The notes: generated from the letters alone by a model not told the origin. 58,140 nt of DNA from a bacterium (GCA_017470815.1 JAFUXT010000018.1:1-58140), one strand, 5' to 3'. Positions 15,359 to 25,646 are shown, numbered from the stretch's first letter. Made by a program: numbers and translations.

Positions 15359-18211
15359 TTAGTATAATCTGCAAGTAATTTTGCTGGTAAAGTCCTCGCC
15401 TTGTACTTCTTCTATGTTACTGATAACCATACTTAAAATTTCAGTAACTCCAGCCATAAACAAATCGCCTGTATAGTAAATTTCAGCACCGTCAACATCG
15501 TAAAATCCATGACCTCTCAAATTTGATGTATTTGTATCAATAGGCGTTTGGAAAAGAATTTTTGAAACGGTTGCTGTATTTGGGACTAATTCATAAGTGT
15601 TTACATTAAAGCCCTCGCCCGATATATCAACCGAGCGTATTGTAGCCGTCATGCCCTCTGATACCGGAAATGGCAACGATGACTTAAACCCGATTATTTG
15701 CGAGCGGTCAGCATTATATAAAAGTTCTTCAATAGAACCGGAACAACCCTCATTTAATCGTGTATAGTCTGCAACAAGCACCCTATCCAGTATTTCCAAG
15801 TCTAAAACTTCTCTTGCAATATTAAAAGTTGCTGTTGTGTTCTTTTCGTTCTCTATTTCTAATTCATACGCAATTCTGCGTTTAACATTATCAGCATTTT
15901 TAATATATTGTAATTCTCTCTTTTCAGGTTTGTAATATTGGTCGTCTTTACCCTCCTCCGGCTGCCAATGGCATGCTCCGTCATACCAATAGCCTGTTAT
16001 TTCGTCCTCCGACCAAGTTTCTTCGTTAATAAAAGAACAACGCAAAGCCATAAGGCGATTTAAGCGACCTCTTTTGCGAACAATACTTAAATCCCAACTA
16101 TTTTCAGCATTAATTAAGGTTTTAATAGGTCGTCCGTCCTCATTTGTATCAACCCTTAAAACTGCCTTGCCCCATTTGTTAGGTATGAAATATAATTGAT
16201 TATTGCTTGCAATTTCATTGATAACGGTTTCATATTTAATCTCGCCTGTAACTATTCCATCGCATTTACACCCATGAGCCTCACACCATTCTCTTGCCTT
16301 TTTAAACGAGGCAAGGTCAATTTGGTCAGGCGACATAGGGTCAGGGTTGCTTGCTTGGTCAGTAAGCAGATAATATATGATGTCAACAGGATTTCTACTT
16401 TGCTCAAGCCCTCCTGTTTTTAAATTTGTGATATATGGAAAAACAATAGCCCCTAATTCGTCCACTTCTCCGTCTAATTGTGTCGTAGCATTAAAAGTAC
16501 ATGCAATTTGAGAAACATAAGGTAAGATACTGCTATCAACAACCGGAATTCCTGATTTAAGCCTCCAAACGATTTCAGAAATATAAATAGAGCCAACCCA
16601 GTAATCATCTTTTGTAAATACAATAGGCATTACTTTCACTTGATATTGCCCTGCTGTTGCAAATTGAATACCTACGCATTCGTAGAAATTATCATCGGCA
16701 TTATTTATATCATCGGGAGTTTTAAAGGTAAAATTATTGCCATTTCTTGTAATACGACTGCTCAAATTGCCTATATTTCCGTCAATATCTCTCGTATAAA
16801 TTCTTGCGATATTGCTTTCATTCATTCCATGCCACTGTGTTTCGTCTTTGCGTTTCCATTGAACTTCCGCACTAATTGAAACACGAACACGCTTGCCCGA
16901 ACTTGAATTTATGGAGTATAAACCTTGAGGGAAATTGAAATGTATATCACAATATTGCGTTTCAGTAGGCGACTGTGATATAATTTCGTTTCTATCGCCA
17001 TTATAACTATTTACGCCTTGATTTACATTTGCCTCGAAAGTATCTTCGCCAATAGTAACTGTTTCATCAATTAAATAACAATTCAAATTACCCTCTGCCG
17101 AATTGCCTCTTGTGTTGCCGTTTGGAGTTGTAGTTGTATAACGATATTCAGATATATTGTAAGAACCTAAACTAATTGTAACTGTTTTTGTGGCGTTATA
17201 ACTACCTGTCGCACTATCATAAACTAAATCATTTTTTGTAATTGTTACAGAAGTTGAAAGCGTTACATCTAAATCGTTTGATACAAAAGTTGCTGTTAAA
17301 TCCATTTGTTTGTTTGTCCAAGAATTATACGCAACTCCTGTAAAATTATAATTTTGAGTTATAGTTAAAGATGTACCGGAACATTGGTCATTATAATAGG
17401 CTATTGCAGACTGAAAAACTGCTTGCGACTGGTCAAAAGATAATTCTTTGTTAAAACTTTCAGTAACAGCGTTGTCCCAGCCTATAAATGAGTTAATTCC
17501 GTTAGCCTGCTGCAAACTGTAAGAGGACGGACGATAATTTGACAAAAGAATATCGCCAAGCCTAAAATCAGAGTATCGAGCATTTGAATACCCTGCAACA
17601 CTATAAACCCTGTATCTATTGCCGCCGTAGCCGCTTTTAACAAGAGGTATGCAGAATTGAGAATAATTAAAAACTTGTAAGGAACGCCCAAAAGCAATAG
17701 GCACAACTTCCTCTTGTAATTCGTTTTTAGCCCCTGATAATGAGGGCGAATTATTTGACTGATATGTAGGTTTATCCGTTCCGTTTGAACTGCCTTTTGG
17801 TTTTGCTCCAAACTTTCCGGCAATAGCAGAAACACCCATAATCAAGCCACCGATAGCCAACGCAGCAGCAACCCCAACAATAACCCCTGCGACTGCCGTT
17901 GATACTGACAGAGCGGCTGCAACTGCTCCGACTATACTTGTAATCAACGCAGTAATGGCTTGGGGTTTTTCTCTAATTTCAATAAAAGCATTTCTCGGAA
18001 TTATTGTATATGGTTTTATTCTTTTACCGTTTACCAAAAGGGTTTTATAATAACCGTCATCGCCAACAGGCTCATTTTTGAACACCATAAAAGCAGGCAA
18101 CCAAGCCCAGTATTTCAATTCGCTAAAATACTGCCCTAATTGTCTATGACAAACCGTTGCCGGAGCAAAAATTTTAATTTTTAACTTATTTTTCCATTCT
18201 ATAAATGACAT
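15359..18211 (-). CDS. Tail tip/host-specificity protein (gpJ-like)
   Basis: 950 residues from ATG 18211, which overlaps the end of the NlpC gene. Residues about 85-145 are Ala/Val/Gly-rich hydrophobic (TSIVGAVAAALSVSTAVAGV) as in the tail-tip proteins of lambda-like and other siphophages. Long beta-rich middle and a C-terminal part with EILDRVLVADYTRLNEG...SLPFPVSEGMTATIR typical of gpJ-like tips. It would form the central tail tip to which the diversified protein attaches. Assigned from length, position between the NlpC-type protein and the fibre, and these patches. Confidence 0.68.
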   Translation of the reverse strand: MSFIEWKNKLKIKIFAPATVCHRQLGQYFSELKYWAWLPAFMVFKNEPVGDDGYYKTLLVNGKRIKPYTIIPRNAFIEIREKPQAITALITSIVGAVAAALSVSTAVAGVIVGVAAALAIGGLIMGVSAIAGKFGAKPKGSSNGTDKPTYQSNNSPSLSGAKNELQEEVVPIAFGRSLQVFNYSQFCIPLVKSGYGGNRYRVYSVAGYSNARYSDFRLGDILLSNYRPSSYSLQQANGINSFIGWDNAVTESFNKELSFDQSQAVFQSAIAYYNDQCSGTSLTITQNYNFTGVAYNSWTNKQMDLTATFVSNDLDVTLSTSVTITKNDLVYDSATGSYNATKTVTISLGSYNISEYRYTTTTPNGNTRGNSAEGNLNCYLIDETVTIGEDTFEANVNQGVNSYNGDRNEIISQSPTETQYCDIHFNFPQGLYSINSSSGKRVRVSISAEVQWKRKDETQWHGMNESNIARIYTRDIDGNIGNLSSRITRNGNNFTFKTPDDINNADDNFYECVGIQFATAGQYQVKVMPIVFTKDDYWVGSIYISEIVWRLKSGIPVVDSSILPYVSQIACTFNATTQLDGEVDELGAIVFPYITNLKTGGLEQSRNPVDIIYYLLTDQASNPDPMSPDQIDLASFKKAREWCEAHGCKCDGIVTGEIKYETVINEIASNNQLYFIPNKWGKAVLRVDTNEDGRPIKTLINAENSWDLSIVRKRGRLNRLMALRCSFINEETWSEDEITGYWYDGACHWQPEEGKDDQYYKPEKRELQYIKNADNVKRRIAYELEIENEKNTTATFNIAREVLDLEILDRVLVADYTRLNEGCSGSIEELLYNADRSQIIGFKSSLPFPVSEGMTATIRSVDISGEGFNVNTYELVPNTATVSKILFQTPIDTNTSNLRGHGFYDVDGAEIYYTGDLFMAGVTEILSMVISNIEEVQGEDFTSKITCRLY

Positions 18212-18548
18212 AATTTTTCCCCACATCTGCAATATCGCTTACTTGTACGCCTGTTTTTGGTAAGTGTATAAAACTTTCATTATTTATCATAACTCCTGCA
18301 TGCTGATTTGCAAAGAGCGAAAAGACTATAATGTCGCCCTCTTGTGCCTCGCCAGCAGGAATTTTTTTGTGTTTAATGTTTGATGTTAATTCATACTTAA
18401 ATTCTGCCTGTATTTCGTCCGCAGGATATTCAGGCAAATCAATATTATATAAATCTTTATAAATATCTCTTACAAAATCCCAACAAACATATTCGCCCTC
18501 TTTGTAGCGTTTTGTTGTCATATATTTAATTAAACTTTGCTCGTCCAT
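18186..18548 (-). CDS. NlpC/P60-like tail-tip peptidase
   Basis: 120 residues. YVCWDFVRDIY supplies the catalytic Cys, GDIIVFSLFANQHAGVMI the catalytic His after the usual 'GD' strand. This is the lambda gpK-type domain, a cell-wall hydrolase of the tail tip. RBS AAGGAGG. Order with the gpJ-like gene is as in many siphophages. Confidence 0.75.
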   Translation of the reverse strand: MDEQSLIKYMTTKRYKEGEYVCWDFVRDIYKDLYNIDLPEYPADEIQAEFKYELTSNIKHKKIPAGEAQEGDIIVFSLFANQHAGVMINNESFIHLPKTGVQVSDIADVGKNYVIYRMEK

Positions 18549-18558
18549 TTTACCCTCC

Positions 18559-19053
18559 TTAACGATGATTTAAGTTGACGAAAAGGGACGGGTTTTTGCC
18601 CCTAAAACGCCCTGCATTTATTGTGTAACAATTTTTCATAACAAGAGAGGCGGTTACAGTTTCCATAGTTTCAGTTTGGTCGGTGTCCCAAATATACTCG
18701 CCCAAATTTACCCAATTACTTGAACCGTCATAATCAGCAAGAATGAGCCAACATTGTATAATAATATCTTCAAAACTATTGTCAGCCGCTCTTAAAATAT
18801 TTGAACTAATCAAATTGACATTCGTAACACCAAATCCTGAATTGTCAGTTTCACTTTGGGACGGTAAATTAAACGAAAAAGGGCATGGTTGATAGATAAT
18901 CTTGTTTCCGTTTTCGTCCGTTCTCGTATGTTCAACAACATCATTACAAATACTATAACGCCCATTTACAAAACTACTATGCTTAATATCAGCCGCCAAG
19001 CAAAGAACTTTATCAAGGGTTTTTGTAGCACTTATCATTGGTAAAATAGGCAT
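18559..19053 (-). CDS. Minor tail protein, DUF1833-like
   Basis: 164 residues; TAATG overlap with the previous gene. Beta-rich, with YTRTDENG and TDQTETMETVTASLVMK. Position between distal-tail gene and NlpC protein fits a tail-tip component (the lambda L/M slot). Family assignment is tentative. Confidence 0.5.
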   Translation of the reverse strand: MPILPMISATKTLDKVLCLAADIKHSSFVNGRYSICNDVVEHTRTDENGNKIIYQPCPFSFNLPSQSETDNSGFGVTNVNLISSNILRAADNSFEDIIIQCWLILADYDGSSNWVNLGEYIWDTDQTETMETVTASLVMKNCYTINAGRFRGKNPSLFVNLNHR

Positions 19054-19562
19054 TAGTACATCACCTCATCATTATCGTAAACTAAAGCACCATTACCCTC
19101 TGTAACAATTCTTTCAGGTGTATTTTCAGTAATAAATCTCTTAATCGGAATTGCATTAGAGAACGCATAAATCTTAAGTTGAACATAAACCGCTTGAACA
19201 CTATTACCAGCAGGCTCTACGGTAGGTTGTTCAAGAATATAACAACGCATAAAGCCGTTGAGTTTAACATCATAAATCCAACAAGGTAAAGCCCTGTTAT
19301 TCGTGGCTCTTGCATACCAAAACCACCATGTTTCTTCCGTATCAACATAGATTTTTGCAGAAATTATACGACCTCCGGCAGAAAATCTTGAATGAGTTAT
19401 AGGAATACCAGCGTCAGGGTCAACACTCACGACTGTTTCCTGCCTTGTAACTTGATAACCGTCATGTAAAAGTCGCCAAGGCATAATATATAAACCGTCT
19501 GTCGTTGATTTAACAAACAATTCCTCTTGAGTATTGAAAATTACATTATTGTCTTTCCCCAT
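19053..19562 (-). CDS. Distal tail protein candidate
   Basis: 169 residues, directly after the tape measure gene. Begins MGKDNNVIFNTQEELFVKST; contains ETWWFWYARATNNRALPCWIYD, similar in style to minor tail proteins in the lambda gpM or Dit position. Assigned by position and size. Confidence 0.5.
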   Translation of the reverse strand: MGKDNNVIFNTQEELFVKSTTDGLYIMPWRLLHDGYQVTRQETVVSVDPDAGIPITHSRFSAGGRIISAKIYVDTEETWWFWYARATNNRALPCWIYDVKLNGFMRCYILEQPTVEPAGNSVQAVYVQLKIYAFSNAIPIKRFITENTPERIVTEGNGALVYDNDEVMY

Positions 19563-19563
19563 T

Positions 19564-22500
19564 TTAACCTATCTGCCTCCCTTGCTTTTGCAAACGACTT
19601 TGTGCCGCTACCATACCTTTATTTGAACGGCTGCTTGCAAGCATTGAATTTAACTCTGCAATTTTGATTTCCGTACTATTATCAGGGCGTCTTTTAACTT
19701 CTACGGCGGCATTTGTATAATTATTGATAGTAACTTGTGGAGCAACCGCACCAATACCTACATCGCCATTCGCCATGCGTTTTGCAGGAGCGATAACTTC
19801 TGTGCCAGCCTCACCAGCCAACCCAACATTACCGCCCTGCATAGGAAACATTGTAGGCGAGGACACAATGCCACCTTTCGCATGGGGTACAACATTTGTG
19901 GACTTTGAAAGCGAACTTACACCTGACAATTTATTGCCAAGTCCTGACATCGCTCCTCCTATCATTTGACCGCCACCAGCCATAGCAGCCCCAGCGGCTA
20001 TTCCTGCCCCTGTCATTACTGTTCCAGCGGCTATTCCTGCCCCTGTAAGAGTTGCTGCAAGAGGAGCAAGAAAACCACCTACGAACGGAATTTTTGCAAC
20101 ACTTTCAGCCGCCGTAGCAACTGCAAGAGCAGCCATAGCAGTTGCAGCCGTACTTGCTGACGCTGCCAAACTTGCCATAGCGGCAGCCATTGTTGTTAAA
20201 GCAGGAGCAGCCGTTGTAAAGGCAGAACTTGCTATTGTCATAACGGCAGCCATAGCACCTAACCCAGCCGCAGCAATAGGGGCAGCCGTAGCCATGCTTG
20301 CGATACTTCCTGCTGCTGAAACGGCTGGGCTTGCAACATTAGCAATACCCATACCAGCGTCAATAGCAGATGACGCCACTCCCCCAAGCCCTGTAATTGT
20401 GCTTGATATTGCTGGATTTGTAGCGTTCAACAAAGCGTCTGAAAGTCCTGTTGCCTGTCCTGTTAAGGTAGATAATATGCTACCTGTGTCTGCGTCCCCT
20501 GTAATAGAGGCTGCTGCTCCTGTTAGAGAGCCGCTTGACTGTCCCCAACCAAACTTTTGCTTAACATTCGCCCATGCTTTTTGAATACCACCAAAAGCAC
20601 CGTTTAATGCCCCTGTGCCTGTATATGTAGGATTATCTTTTGTCCCCTCAAGAGGTGTGCCAGCAAACCCCGACCCAGCACCTAACAAAGCAGATACAAA
20701 GCGGTTTCCACTTCCATTTTTAGCCCAGCCAGCCTGCCAGCCAGCAAGAACACTATTGCCAATTTCTTTAATCCAACTCGTAGCAACCGATTTAATTGCG
20801 GATAAAGCAGCATTTTTAAATCTATCCCAAACTGAAAGATTACTGTCAAAATCCAAAAGGCTATCAATTAGGGTATCTGACAATTTACTTGCCTCACGAT
20901 TTGTAATTTGTAAAATATCCTCTCTCTTTTTCAATACCTCTTGATATTTAATTTCAGTATTGAGATTTTTCATTGTTTGCTTTGCGTTCTCAATTTCTGC
21001 GGCAGTATAAGCCGTAGAATTTGCCAAACGGTATTGATATGTCTTTGTGGCTGCCTCTGCCTTTTTTTTGGTTAAATCCCAGCCTGTAACCTCTGTTTGC
21101 GTTAATAAAGCAACCTGACGATTTACTTCTTCAATTTGTGCCTTTTCTCTTATATATGCGGCACTTACTTGTTTATATTTATCGCTTGCGGTATCGCCAG
21201 CCAAAGCCATAAGTCTGATTTCTTCTTCGTGGGCTTTCATGCTTTTTTGTAAAGCCTCAAAAGCGTCATCAGCCTTTTTAGTTCTCGATGATGATTTTCC
21301 TTTTCCTTTACCTTTTCCTTTGCTGTCGCCCCCTGCGTGTAAGCCTGCAACCGAACTTTGAGAATACATCAGTTGACTTGCTAATTTTGCCTCCTCTTGA
21401 CCGAGAATAGCGACAGTATCTTTATAGCGTTGCATAGCCTTATCTTGACGGTCAAAATCAACTTGTTTAATTAAATCGACCATACCTGAAAGTCCGCTAT
21501 TGATATAATTATGCGTAGCCTTACCAACATTCCAAGCACTATCTGCAAATCCGTTCATGCTTTTTGAGGCGTTATCAAGGGCAACTGCCATTTCTTTTGC
21601 ACCAATTTTGCTCGTAACCCATGCACCTTTTTCTGCAACCTCTGCAAAAGCCTTTGTAGCAAGTGAAACAAGCCTTGTAACTGCTTGACCTACGGCAACA
21701 ACAACGTGTACTATACCAGCACCAATACCTTGCAAAACAAGCACAACGCCTAAACCAACTTGTTTACACCTTGCTCCGAAAATAAGCCATTTATTACTCA
21801 ATTCATCAACATATAACTGTTGTGCTTTCATCATTTCAGACTGTATCGCCATTTTAGCGATATTTTTAGCCTGTTCATCTGTAACATTCTTAATAGAAAT
21901 GCCATGCTCTTGAATATATTGCAAAACTTCCGGATATTGAGAGCGTAACATTTCAAGATTTCTATTATAAGCCTCTTGTTGTGCTGATGAACGGTTTTGA
22001 ATTTCCGCTAATTGAGTAAATTCAGAGATAAGCCCTGTTACATTGTTTGTAACATCACGCTGCTGGACGGCAGCCTCCTCAAAAGACTTATTTGCCTGAC
22101 TTACTGAATTTGCACAATATAAAGCAGCCGCACCAACTGCAAGCAGGGTCGCTCCGACAGGATTTGCAACCAAAGCCCAAAGTGCTTTACCAGCAGCAAT
22201 AGCATTGGCTTTCATAGCAGTTAAAGCCGTATTTACAACGCCAAATTTTGTTACAAAAATAACAGAGGCAGTCGCAGCAGTTAGCATGGCTGCCTGCATA
22301 GCAGTAACCGCAGCAGCACTTTCCCCAAGTCCTCCTGTAACTCTATTAGCAAGCCCTAACACATTTGTCCAAATCTTAATAAAAGGCACGAAAGCATTAT
22401 TCATTGCTTGTCCAATATTGGCTTGCAATAGGAATGTTTGTGTCTGCATGCGATTTAAGTGTGCATTATACTGGTCAACGGCAATTCCAATTTGTTTGCC

Positions 22501-23793
22501 TAAACTATCTTTAACCATAGCAGCGAAATTAGGCAAGAAATCTTTTGACATTACCTCGCCCTTTTTCATTAAGTCCATAAGTTCCCCAGCAGTTATACCC
22601 ATACTTTGAGCAGCCAATTCAAACGCCCCCGGAAGTGCGTTACCTAATTGTCTTTTAAGTTCTTCTGCTTGAACTGTGCCTTTGTTTGCCATTTGTTCTA
22701 ATGCGACAAATACATTTTCCATTTGAGCAGAGGACAGGTGTAACGATACCATAGCCGTTGACAAATCTTCAAATATTTGTCTTGACTGGGCTATTGTGCC
22801 TCCTGACCGAGTAAATGAAGTCATAAATTTTGCATAAGGCTCATAGGTTGACTGTAAATTCAAACCAAGTCTGCCTGCCATGTCTGCGGTAAATGCCATT
22901 TCGTCAGCACCCTGCCTTAAACCTCTCGCACCAGCAGCCATGGTATTTTTTATGCCGTCCATAGCAACCCCAGCCTTTGACATGTCGCCTATCATATTAC
23001 CGAGGGAGGCTATAACTCTCTGAATACCGTCAGCAGCCAAATTACCAAACAGGGAGGAAAGAGCCATGCTTTCATTACCTGTGTCCTCCATTTGCCCTGT
23101 CAGTTGTTTAAATTTATCATCTACGGCAGCAACTTCGCCTTGTAATCTTTTATATTTTTCGCCCATTCTGCCAAGTGTAACATCATTTAAGTTTCCGGCA
23201 GCAATAGCCTCTTTAAGACGATTACCATACTGTTGTAATTCCTCATTCATGCGACTATATGAGCCGCTTGCAGACATTTTCATTTTGTTATTTACATCTT
23301 GAACGGCTGCGGATAATCTTTGATATTCTGATATAGCAGCATTGAGGTTTGTCCCCTTTTCGCCTGTTGTATAAAGATTTTTTAAAGCCAATTCAGCAGC
23401 AGCCAATTCAGCCTTTAGTTGATTATAAGGGGCTTGGGCTTTTTCAGCCGCAGTAGCCATTTTTTGAGCAGCCGCAGCGTTTCTCATGTGCTGCATTTCT
23501 AACTTTGCAGCCTGCAAAGCAGTTCTATTCATTTCCGTAGCCAATTTTTGCTCGCCCATAGCAGCAGCATTATTGGCTTTGTTTACATCTTGAACTGCTT
23601 TAGAATAATTAGAAATTGCCCCTGACAATGAATTAAACTCTCTTGTTAGAGCAGATATTTCTTTGTTTCCCCAACCTGTATTTTCCAGCAAGTCAGTAAC
23701 CTCTTGCGTCTTATCTGCAAGAGTTGTCAATATCTTAACGGCTCTTTCGCCTCCTATGGTTTGAATATCTATACGTAAAGCGTCATCAGACAT
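19564..23793 (-). CDS. Tail tape measure protein
   Basis: 1409 residues. Residues about 250-450 match the tape-measure N-terminal domain (MDGIKNTMAAGARGLRQGAD, then NKGTVQAEELKRQLGNALPG, a hallmark stretch). Coiled-coil N-terminus (1-240), several hydrophobic segments in the middle and a long Ala/Gly-rich C-terminal hydrophobic region. It sets tail length and is ejected into the host. The start shares a base with the gp10-like stop (TAATG). At roughly 1.5 angstroms per residue the tail would be about 210 nm; this is a rule of thumb. Confidence 0.9.
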   Translation of the reverse strand: MSDDALRIDIQTIGGERAVKILTTLADKTQEVTDLLENTGWGNKEISALTREFNSLSGAISNYSKAVQDVNKANNAAAMGEQKLATEMNRTALQAAKLEMQHMRNAAAAQKMATAAEKAQAPYNQLKAELAAAELALKNLYTTGEKGTNLNAAISEYQRLSAAVQDVNNKMKMSASGSYSRMNEELQQYGNRLKEAIAAGNLNDVTLGRMGEKYKRLQGEVAAVDDKFKQLTGQMEDTGNESMALSSLFGNLAADGIQRVIASLGNMIGDMSKAGVAMDGIKNTMAAGARGLRQGADEMAFTADMAGRLGLNLQSTYEPYAKFMTSFTRSGGTIAQSRQIFEDLSTAMVSLHLSSAQMENVFVALEQMANKGTVQAEELKRQLGNALPGAFELAAQSMGITAGELMDLMKKGEVMSKDFLPNFAAMVKDSLGKQIGIAVDQYNAHLNRMQTQTFLLQANIGQAMNNAFVPFIKIWTNVLGLANRVTGGLGESAAAVTAMQAAMLTAATASVIFVTKFGVVNTALTAMKANAIAAGKALWALVANPVGATLLAVGAAALYCANSVSQANKSFEEAAVQQRDVTNNVTGLISEFTQLAEIQNRSSAQQEAYNRNLEMLRSQYPEVLQYIQEHGISIKNVTDEQAKNIAKMAIQSEMMKAQQLYVDELSNKWLIFGARCKQVGLGVVLVLQGIGAGIVHVVVAVGQAVTRLVSLATKAFAEVAEKGAWVTSKIGAKEMAVALDNASKSMNGFADSAWNVGKATHNYINSGLSGMVDLIKQVDFDRQDKAMQRYKDTVAILGQEEAKLASQLMYSQSSVAGLHAGGDSKGKGKGKGKSSSRTKKADDAFEALQKSMKAHEEEIRLMALAGDTASDKYKQVSAAYIREKAQIEEVNRQVALLTQTEVTGWDLTKKKAEAATKTYQYRLANSTAYTAAEIENAKQTMKNLNTEIKYQEVLKKREDILQITNREASKLSDTLIDSLLDFDSNLSVWDRFKNAALSAIKSVATSWIKEIGNSVLAGWQAGWAKNGSGNRFVSALLGAGSGFAGTPLEGTKDNPTYTGTGALNGAFGGIQKAWANVKQKFGWGQSSGSLTGAAASITGDADTGSILSTLTGQATGLSDALLNATNPAISSTITGLGGVASSAIDAGMGIANVASPAVSAAGSIASMATAAPIAAAGLGAMAAVMTIASSAFTTAAPALTTMAAAMASLAASASTAATAMAALAVATAAESVAKIPFVGGFLAPLAATLTGAGIAAGTVMTGAGIAAGAAMAGGGQMIGGAMSGLGNKLSGVSSLSKSTNVVPHAKGGIVSSPTMFPMQGGNVGLAGEAGTEVIAPAKRMANGDVGIGAVAPQVTINNYTNAAVEVKRRPDNSTEIKIAELNSMLASSRSNKGMVAAQSRLQKQGRQIG

Positions 23794-24230
23794 TAAGACA
23801 TTACCTCCTTAAATCGCTTTTTTAAATCTTCTTGGGTTTCTTTCATGGCAGCACGCACATATCCAACAGGCTTTGTAGCCTTGATATGTACTTCGTCTGC
23901 GTAAACATCTTCGCCATTTACCCCTTTAAAATGTAATTTTTCAGCGTTTTTAGGGCGGATAGTTATATCGCCAAAACCATATTCAAGTCTTTTAGCGGCT
24001 GGGTGGTCAACAAAAACAGCATGCTCATTTTTGTCATGGTAAACAACATTATCATCTTGAAAACTATTGTGAAATTCATAAGGATATTTGGGGTCATTAT
24101 TAAATTTTTGTCGTGCTTGAGAGCGTATATTTCTAACAAGAATATCCCCAGCCTCGTCTTGAATTTGCTTAACTCGGTCAGAAATTCCCCTTATCTTAAG
24201 TATTAAATTTTCGTTAGAAACATTTGCCAC
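23793..24230 (-). CDS. HK97 gp10-like tail/neck completion protein
   Basis: 145 residues using GTG 24230, which has CAGGAG eight nt upstream; upstream starts would add a long stretch overlapping the chaperone frame. AVFVDHPAAKRLEYGFGD is the HK97-gp10 signature. Unusual location: after the tail chaperone, immediately before the tape measure, instead of the neck cluster. Confidence 0.62.
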   Translation of the reverse strand: MANVSNENLILKIRGISDRVKQIQDEAGDILVRNIRSQARQKFNNDPKYPYEFHNSFQDDNVVYHDKNEHAVFVDHPAAKRLEYGFGDITIRPKNAEKLHFKGVNGEDVYADEVHIKATKPVGYVRAAMKETQEDLKKRFKEVMS

Positions 24231-24857
24231 CGTTGTACTCCTGCATAAGTTGTAATACCAAATATCGTGTTGCATATATATAGCCACTTGTCAAGGTTTC
24301 ATCGTCTGCCGAGATTTTTCTAAAGCCGGAAATGTGCATATAAGCGTCATCTAACAGTTGATAAAACTCCTCGTCTAAATTGGCGAGGAGTTGACCTTTT
24401 TTACCGATAGCGATAGGATTTTTCTTATCGCCTACGAACATTGGCGTTTTTGCCTCGACCTCACTTAATTGTTTGTGTCGGGTGTAGCCTTTTGCGTGGA
24501 GTTCCCAGCCGATTTTGACTTTTTTACTAAAGCCTCTTTGGCTTTTTCATTTTCCGTATGTTTTTTATGCCATTGTACTAATACATCAGTAATATCAATA
24601 GGTACGCCATACTCAAGTAACTCTGCAAGAGTGTTGCATTGAATTTGTGTACCGTCCTCTAATTCAACATCAACAGGTTTGTCAAAACCAAGACAAGTAT
24701 TAGAGAATGTCATTAAATTATCCTTATTTGTATTACCCTCGGCACTACGAAAATAATCCATACTGCGAGGCAACCTGAATGTTGCCCCAACAGTAGAATT
24801 ATCCTCAAATTTGATTTTTGCCTTGTATGTAACTTGGTTGTATGCTTTTATTGCCAT
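24214..24857 (-). CDS. Tail assembly chaperone GT (via -1 frameshift)
   Basis: The frame of 24465-24857 moves by -1 at the heptamer A-AAA-AAG (24525-24519) into the frame ending at 24214. The -1 frame is open throughout (VKIGWELHAKGYTRHKQLSE...) and joins MFVGDKKNPIAIGKKG without a stop. The fused product has about 214 residues. This is the classic siphophage arrangement (lambda G/GT) located between the tail tube and tape measure genes; the T part binds tape measure during assembly. Confidence 0.78.
24465..24857 (-). CDS. Tail assembly chaperone G (unshifted product)
   Basis: 130 residues, RBS AAAGGAGCG. Begins MAIKAYNQVTYKAKIKF. The C-terminal Lys-rich KEALVKKSKS contains the shift site at codons 111-113. 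Unshifted translation ends at 24465, 18 codons past the shift site. Confidence 0.75.
   Translation of the reverse strand: MAIKAYNQVTYKAKIKFEDNSTVGATFRLPRSMDYFRSAEGNTNKDNLMTFSNTCLGFDKPVDVELEDGTQIQCNTLAELLEYGVPIDITDVLVQWHKKHTENEKAKEALVKKSKSAGNSTQKATPDTNN
24519..24525 (-). promoter_or_regulatory. -1 frameshift slippery heptamer AAAAAAG
   Basis: GTA AAA AAG in the 0 frame of the chaperone gene gives A-AAA-AAG (X-XXY-YYZ). Codon arithmetic confirms both frames: 24527 is in phase with 24857, and 24519 is in phase with 24441. Confidence 0.8.
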
Positions 24858-24898
24858 AATTTCCTCGCTCCTTTATTATTGCAATAGTGTACTAACAA

Positions 24899-25564
24899 TT
24901 AGGCAGCAATTCTGTTTTCTTTAACGAACTGCGGCTCAAATTCGCCTGTTGTTACTGACAAAGATACATCAGCAGTTTTTGCAGAGTTTGTACCACCGCT
25001 AAAGCCACCTGATGAAATTTGTGCTGGAGTGTAAAGTGTTAAATCTTTTACATCAGTTCCAGCAATACCCTCTGTCAATACAATAGCAACATTTACATCT
25101 GCTCCTACGGCACTTCTCTCATAAGTACCGTCAGATTGTTGCGAAAGCAGAGTAATTAAATTACCCATAACAACATCGGTAGCAGTTTCTTCGCCTGTTG
25201 ATGTTTCAACAACAAGTGTGCCTGAAAGTTCAACAGTCAAGCGACCTGCTCTATAAGTTGTAGTTTTGTCGCAAATCGCAGTAACATCAATTTGTTCTTT
25301 GTCAAAAGTTCCGTCAATGTTTTGAAAGCCGCAGAATTTAGTCATTGTCAACGGTTTAACCTTGTCGCCACTGCCAAGAGTGATAGCGGTTTGAGCCAAA
25401 AAGATGTCGCCAACGGCTAATCCATTTGGAATTGCACTATCAGATGTAGCAAGGGCAGTAACAAGGTAGCGTGTGCCAGCAACTAATGCTCCTGTATCAA
25501 CTTCGCTGCCAATTTCAAAAAAGTAAATTCCGGTGTCCTCGTTAATAACTCGTTTTACAGTCAT
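24899..25564 (-). CDS. Major tail (tube) protein
   Basis: 221 residues, RBS AAAAGGGGG. Beta-rich Thr/Gly/Ala composition, ETSTGEETATDVVMGNLITLL and a C-terminal Ig-like stretch. Sits between the tail terminator and the frameshifted chaperone, as the major tail protein does. A separate promoter lies upstream, fitting high expression. Confidence 0.65.
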   Translation of the reverse strand: MTVKRVINEDTGIYFFEIGSEVDTGALVAGTRYLVTALATSDSAIPNGLAVGDIFLAQTAITLGSGDKVKPLTMTKFCGFQNIDGTFDKEQIDVTAICDKTTTYRAGRLTVELSGTLVVETSTGEETATDVVMGNLITLLSQQSDGTYERSAVGADVNVAIVLTEGIAGTDVKDLTLYTPAQISSGGFSGGTNSAKTADVSLSVTTGEFEPQFVKENRIAA

Positions 25565-25614
25565 AAGTTCCCCCTTTTATTGTTTTTTAAGATATTACAC
25601 TTTTCTTTATCATC

Positions 25615-25643
25615 ATCATAAACCAATATTTTATTTTTTGCAA
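25615..25643 (-). promoter_or_regulatory. Structural-gene promoter upstream of tail tube gene
   Basis: Minus strand: TTGCAA (25643-25638), 17-bp spacer, TATGAT (25620-25615). Preceded by AATTG, giving AATTGTTGCAAAAAA, as at 30692. Confidence 0.6.
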
Positions 25644-25646
25644 CAA

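Noticed and set aside
19724..23302. Several plus-strand open frames opposite the tape measure gene
   Set aside because: Shadows of a long Ala/Gly-rich coding strand; no RBS and no recognisable protein.
24214..24441. Separate 75-residue gene
   Set aside because: Its frame is open upstream to the slippery site and has no good RBS; better explained as the -1 frameshift extension of the chaperone.
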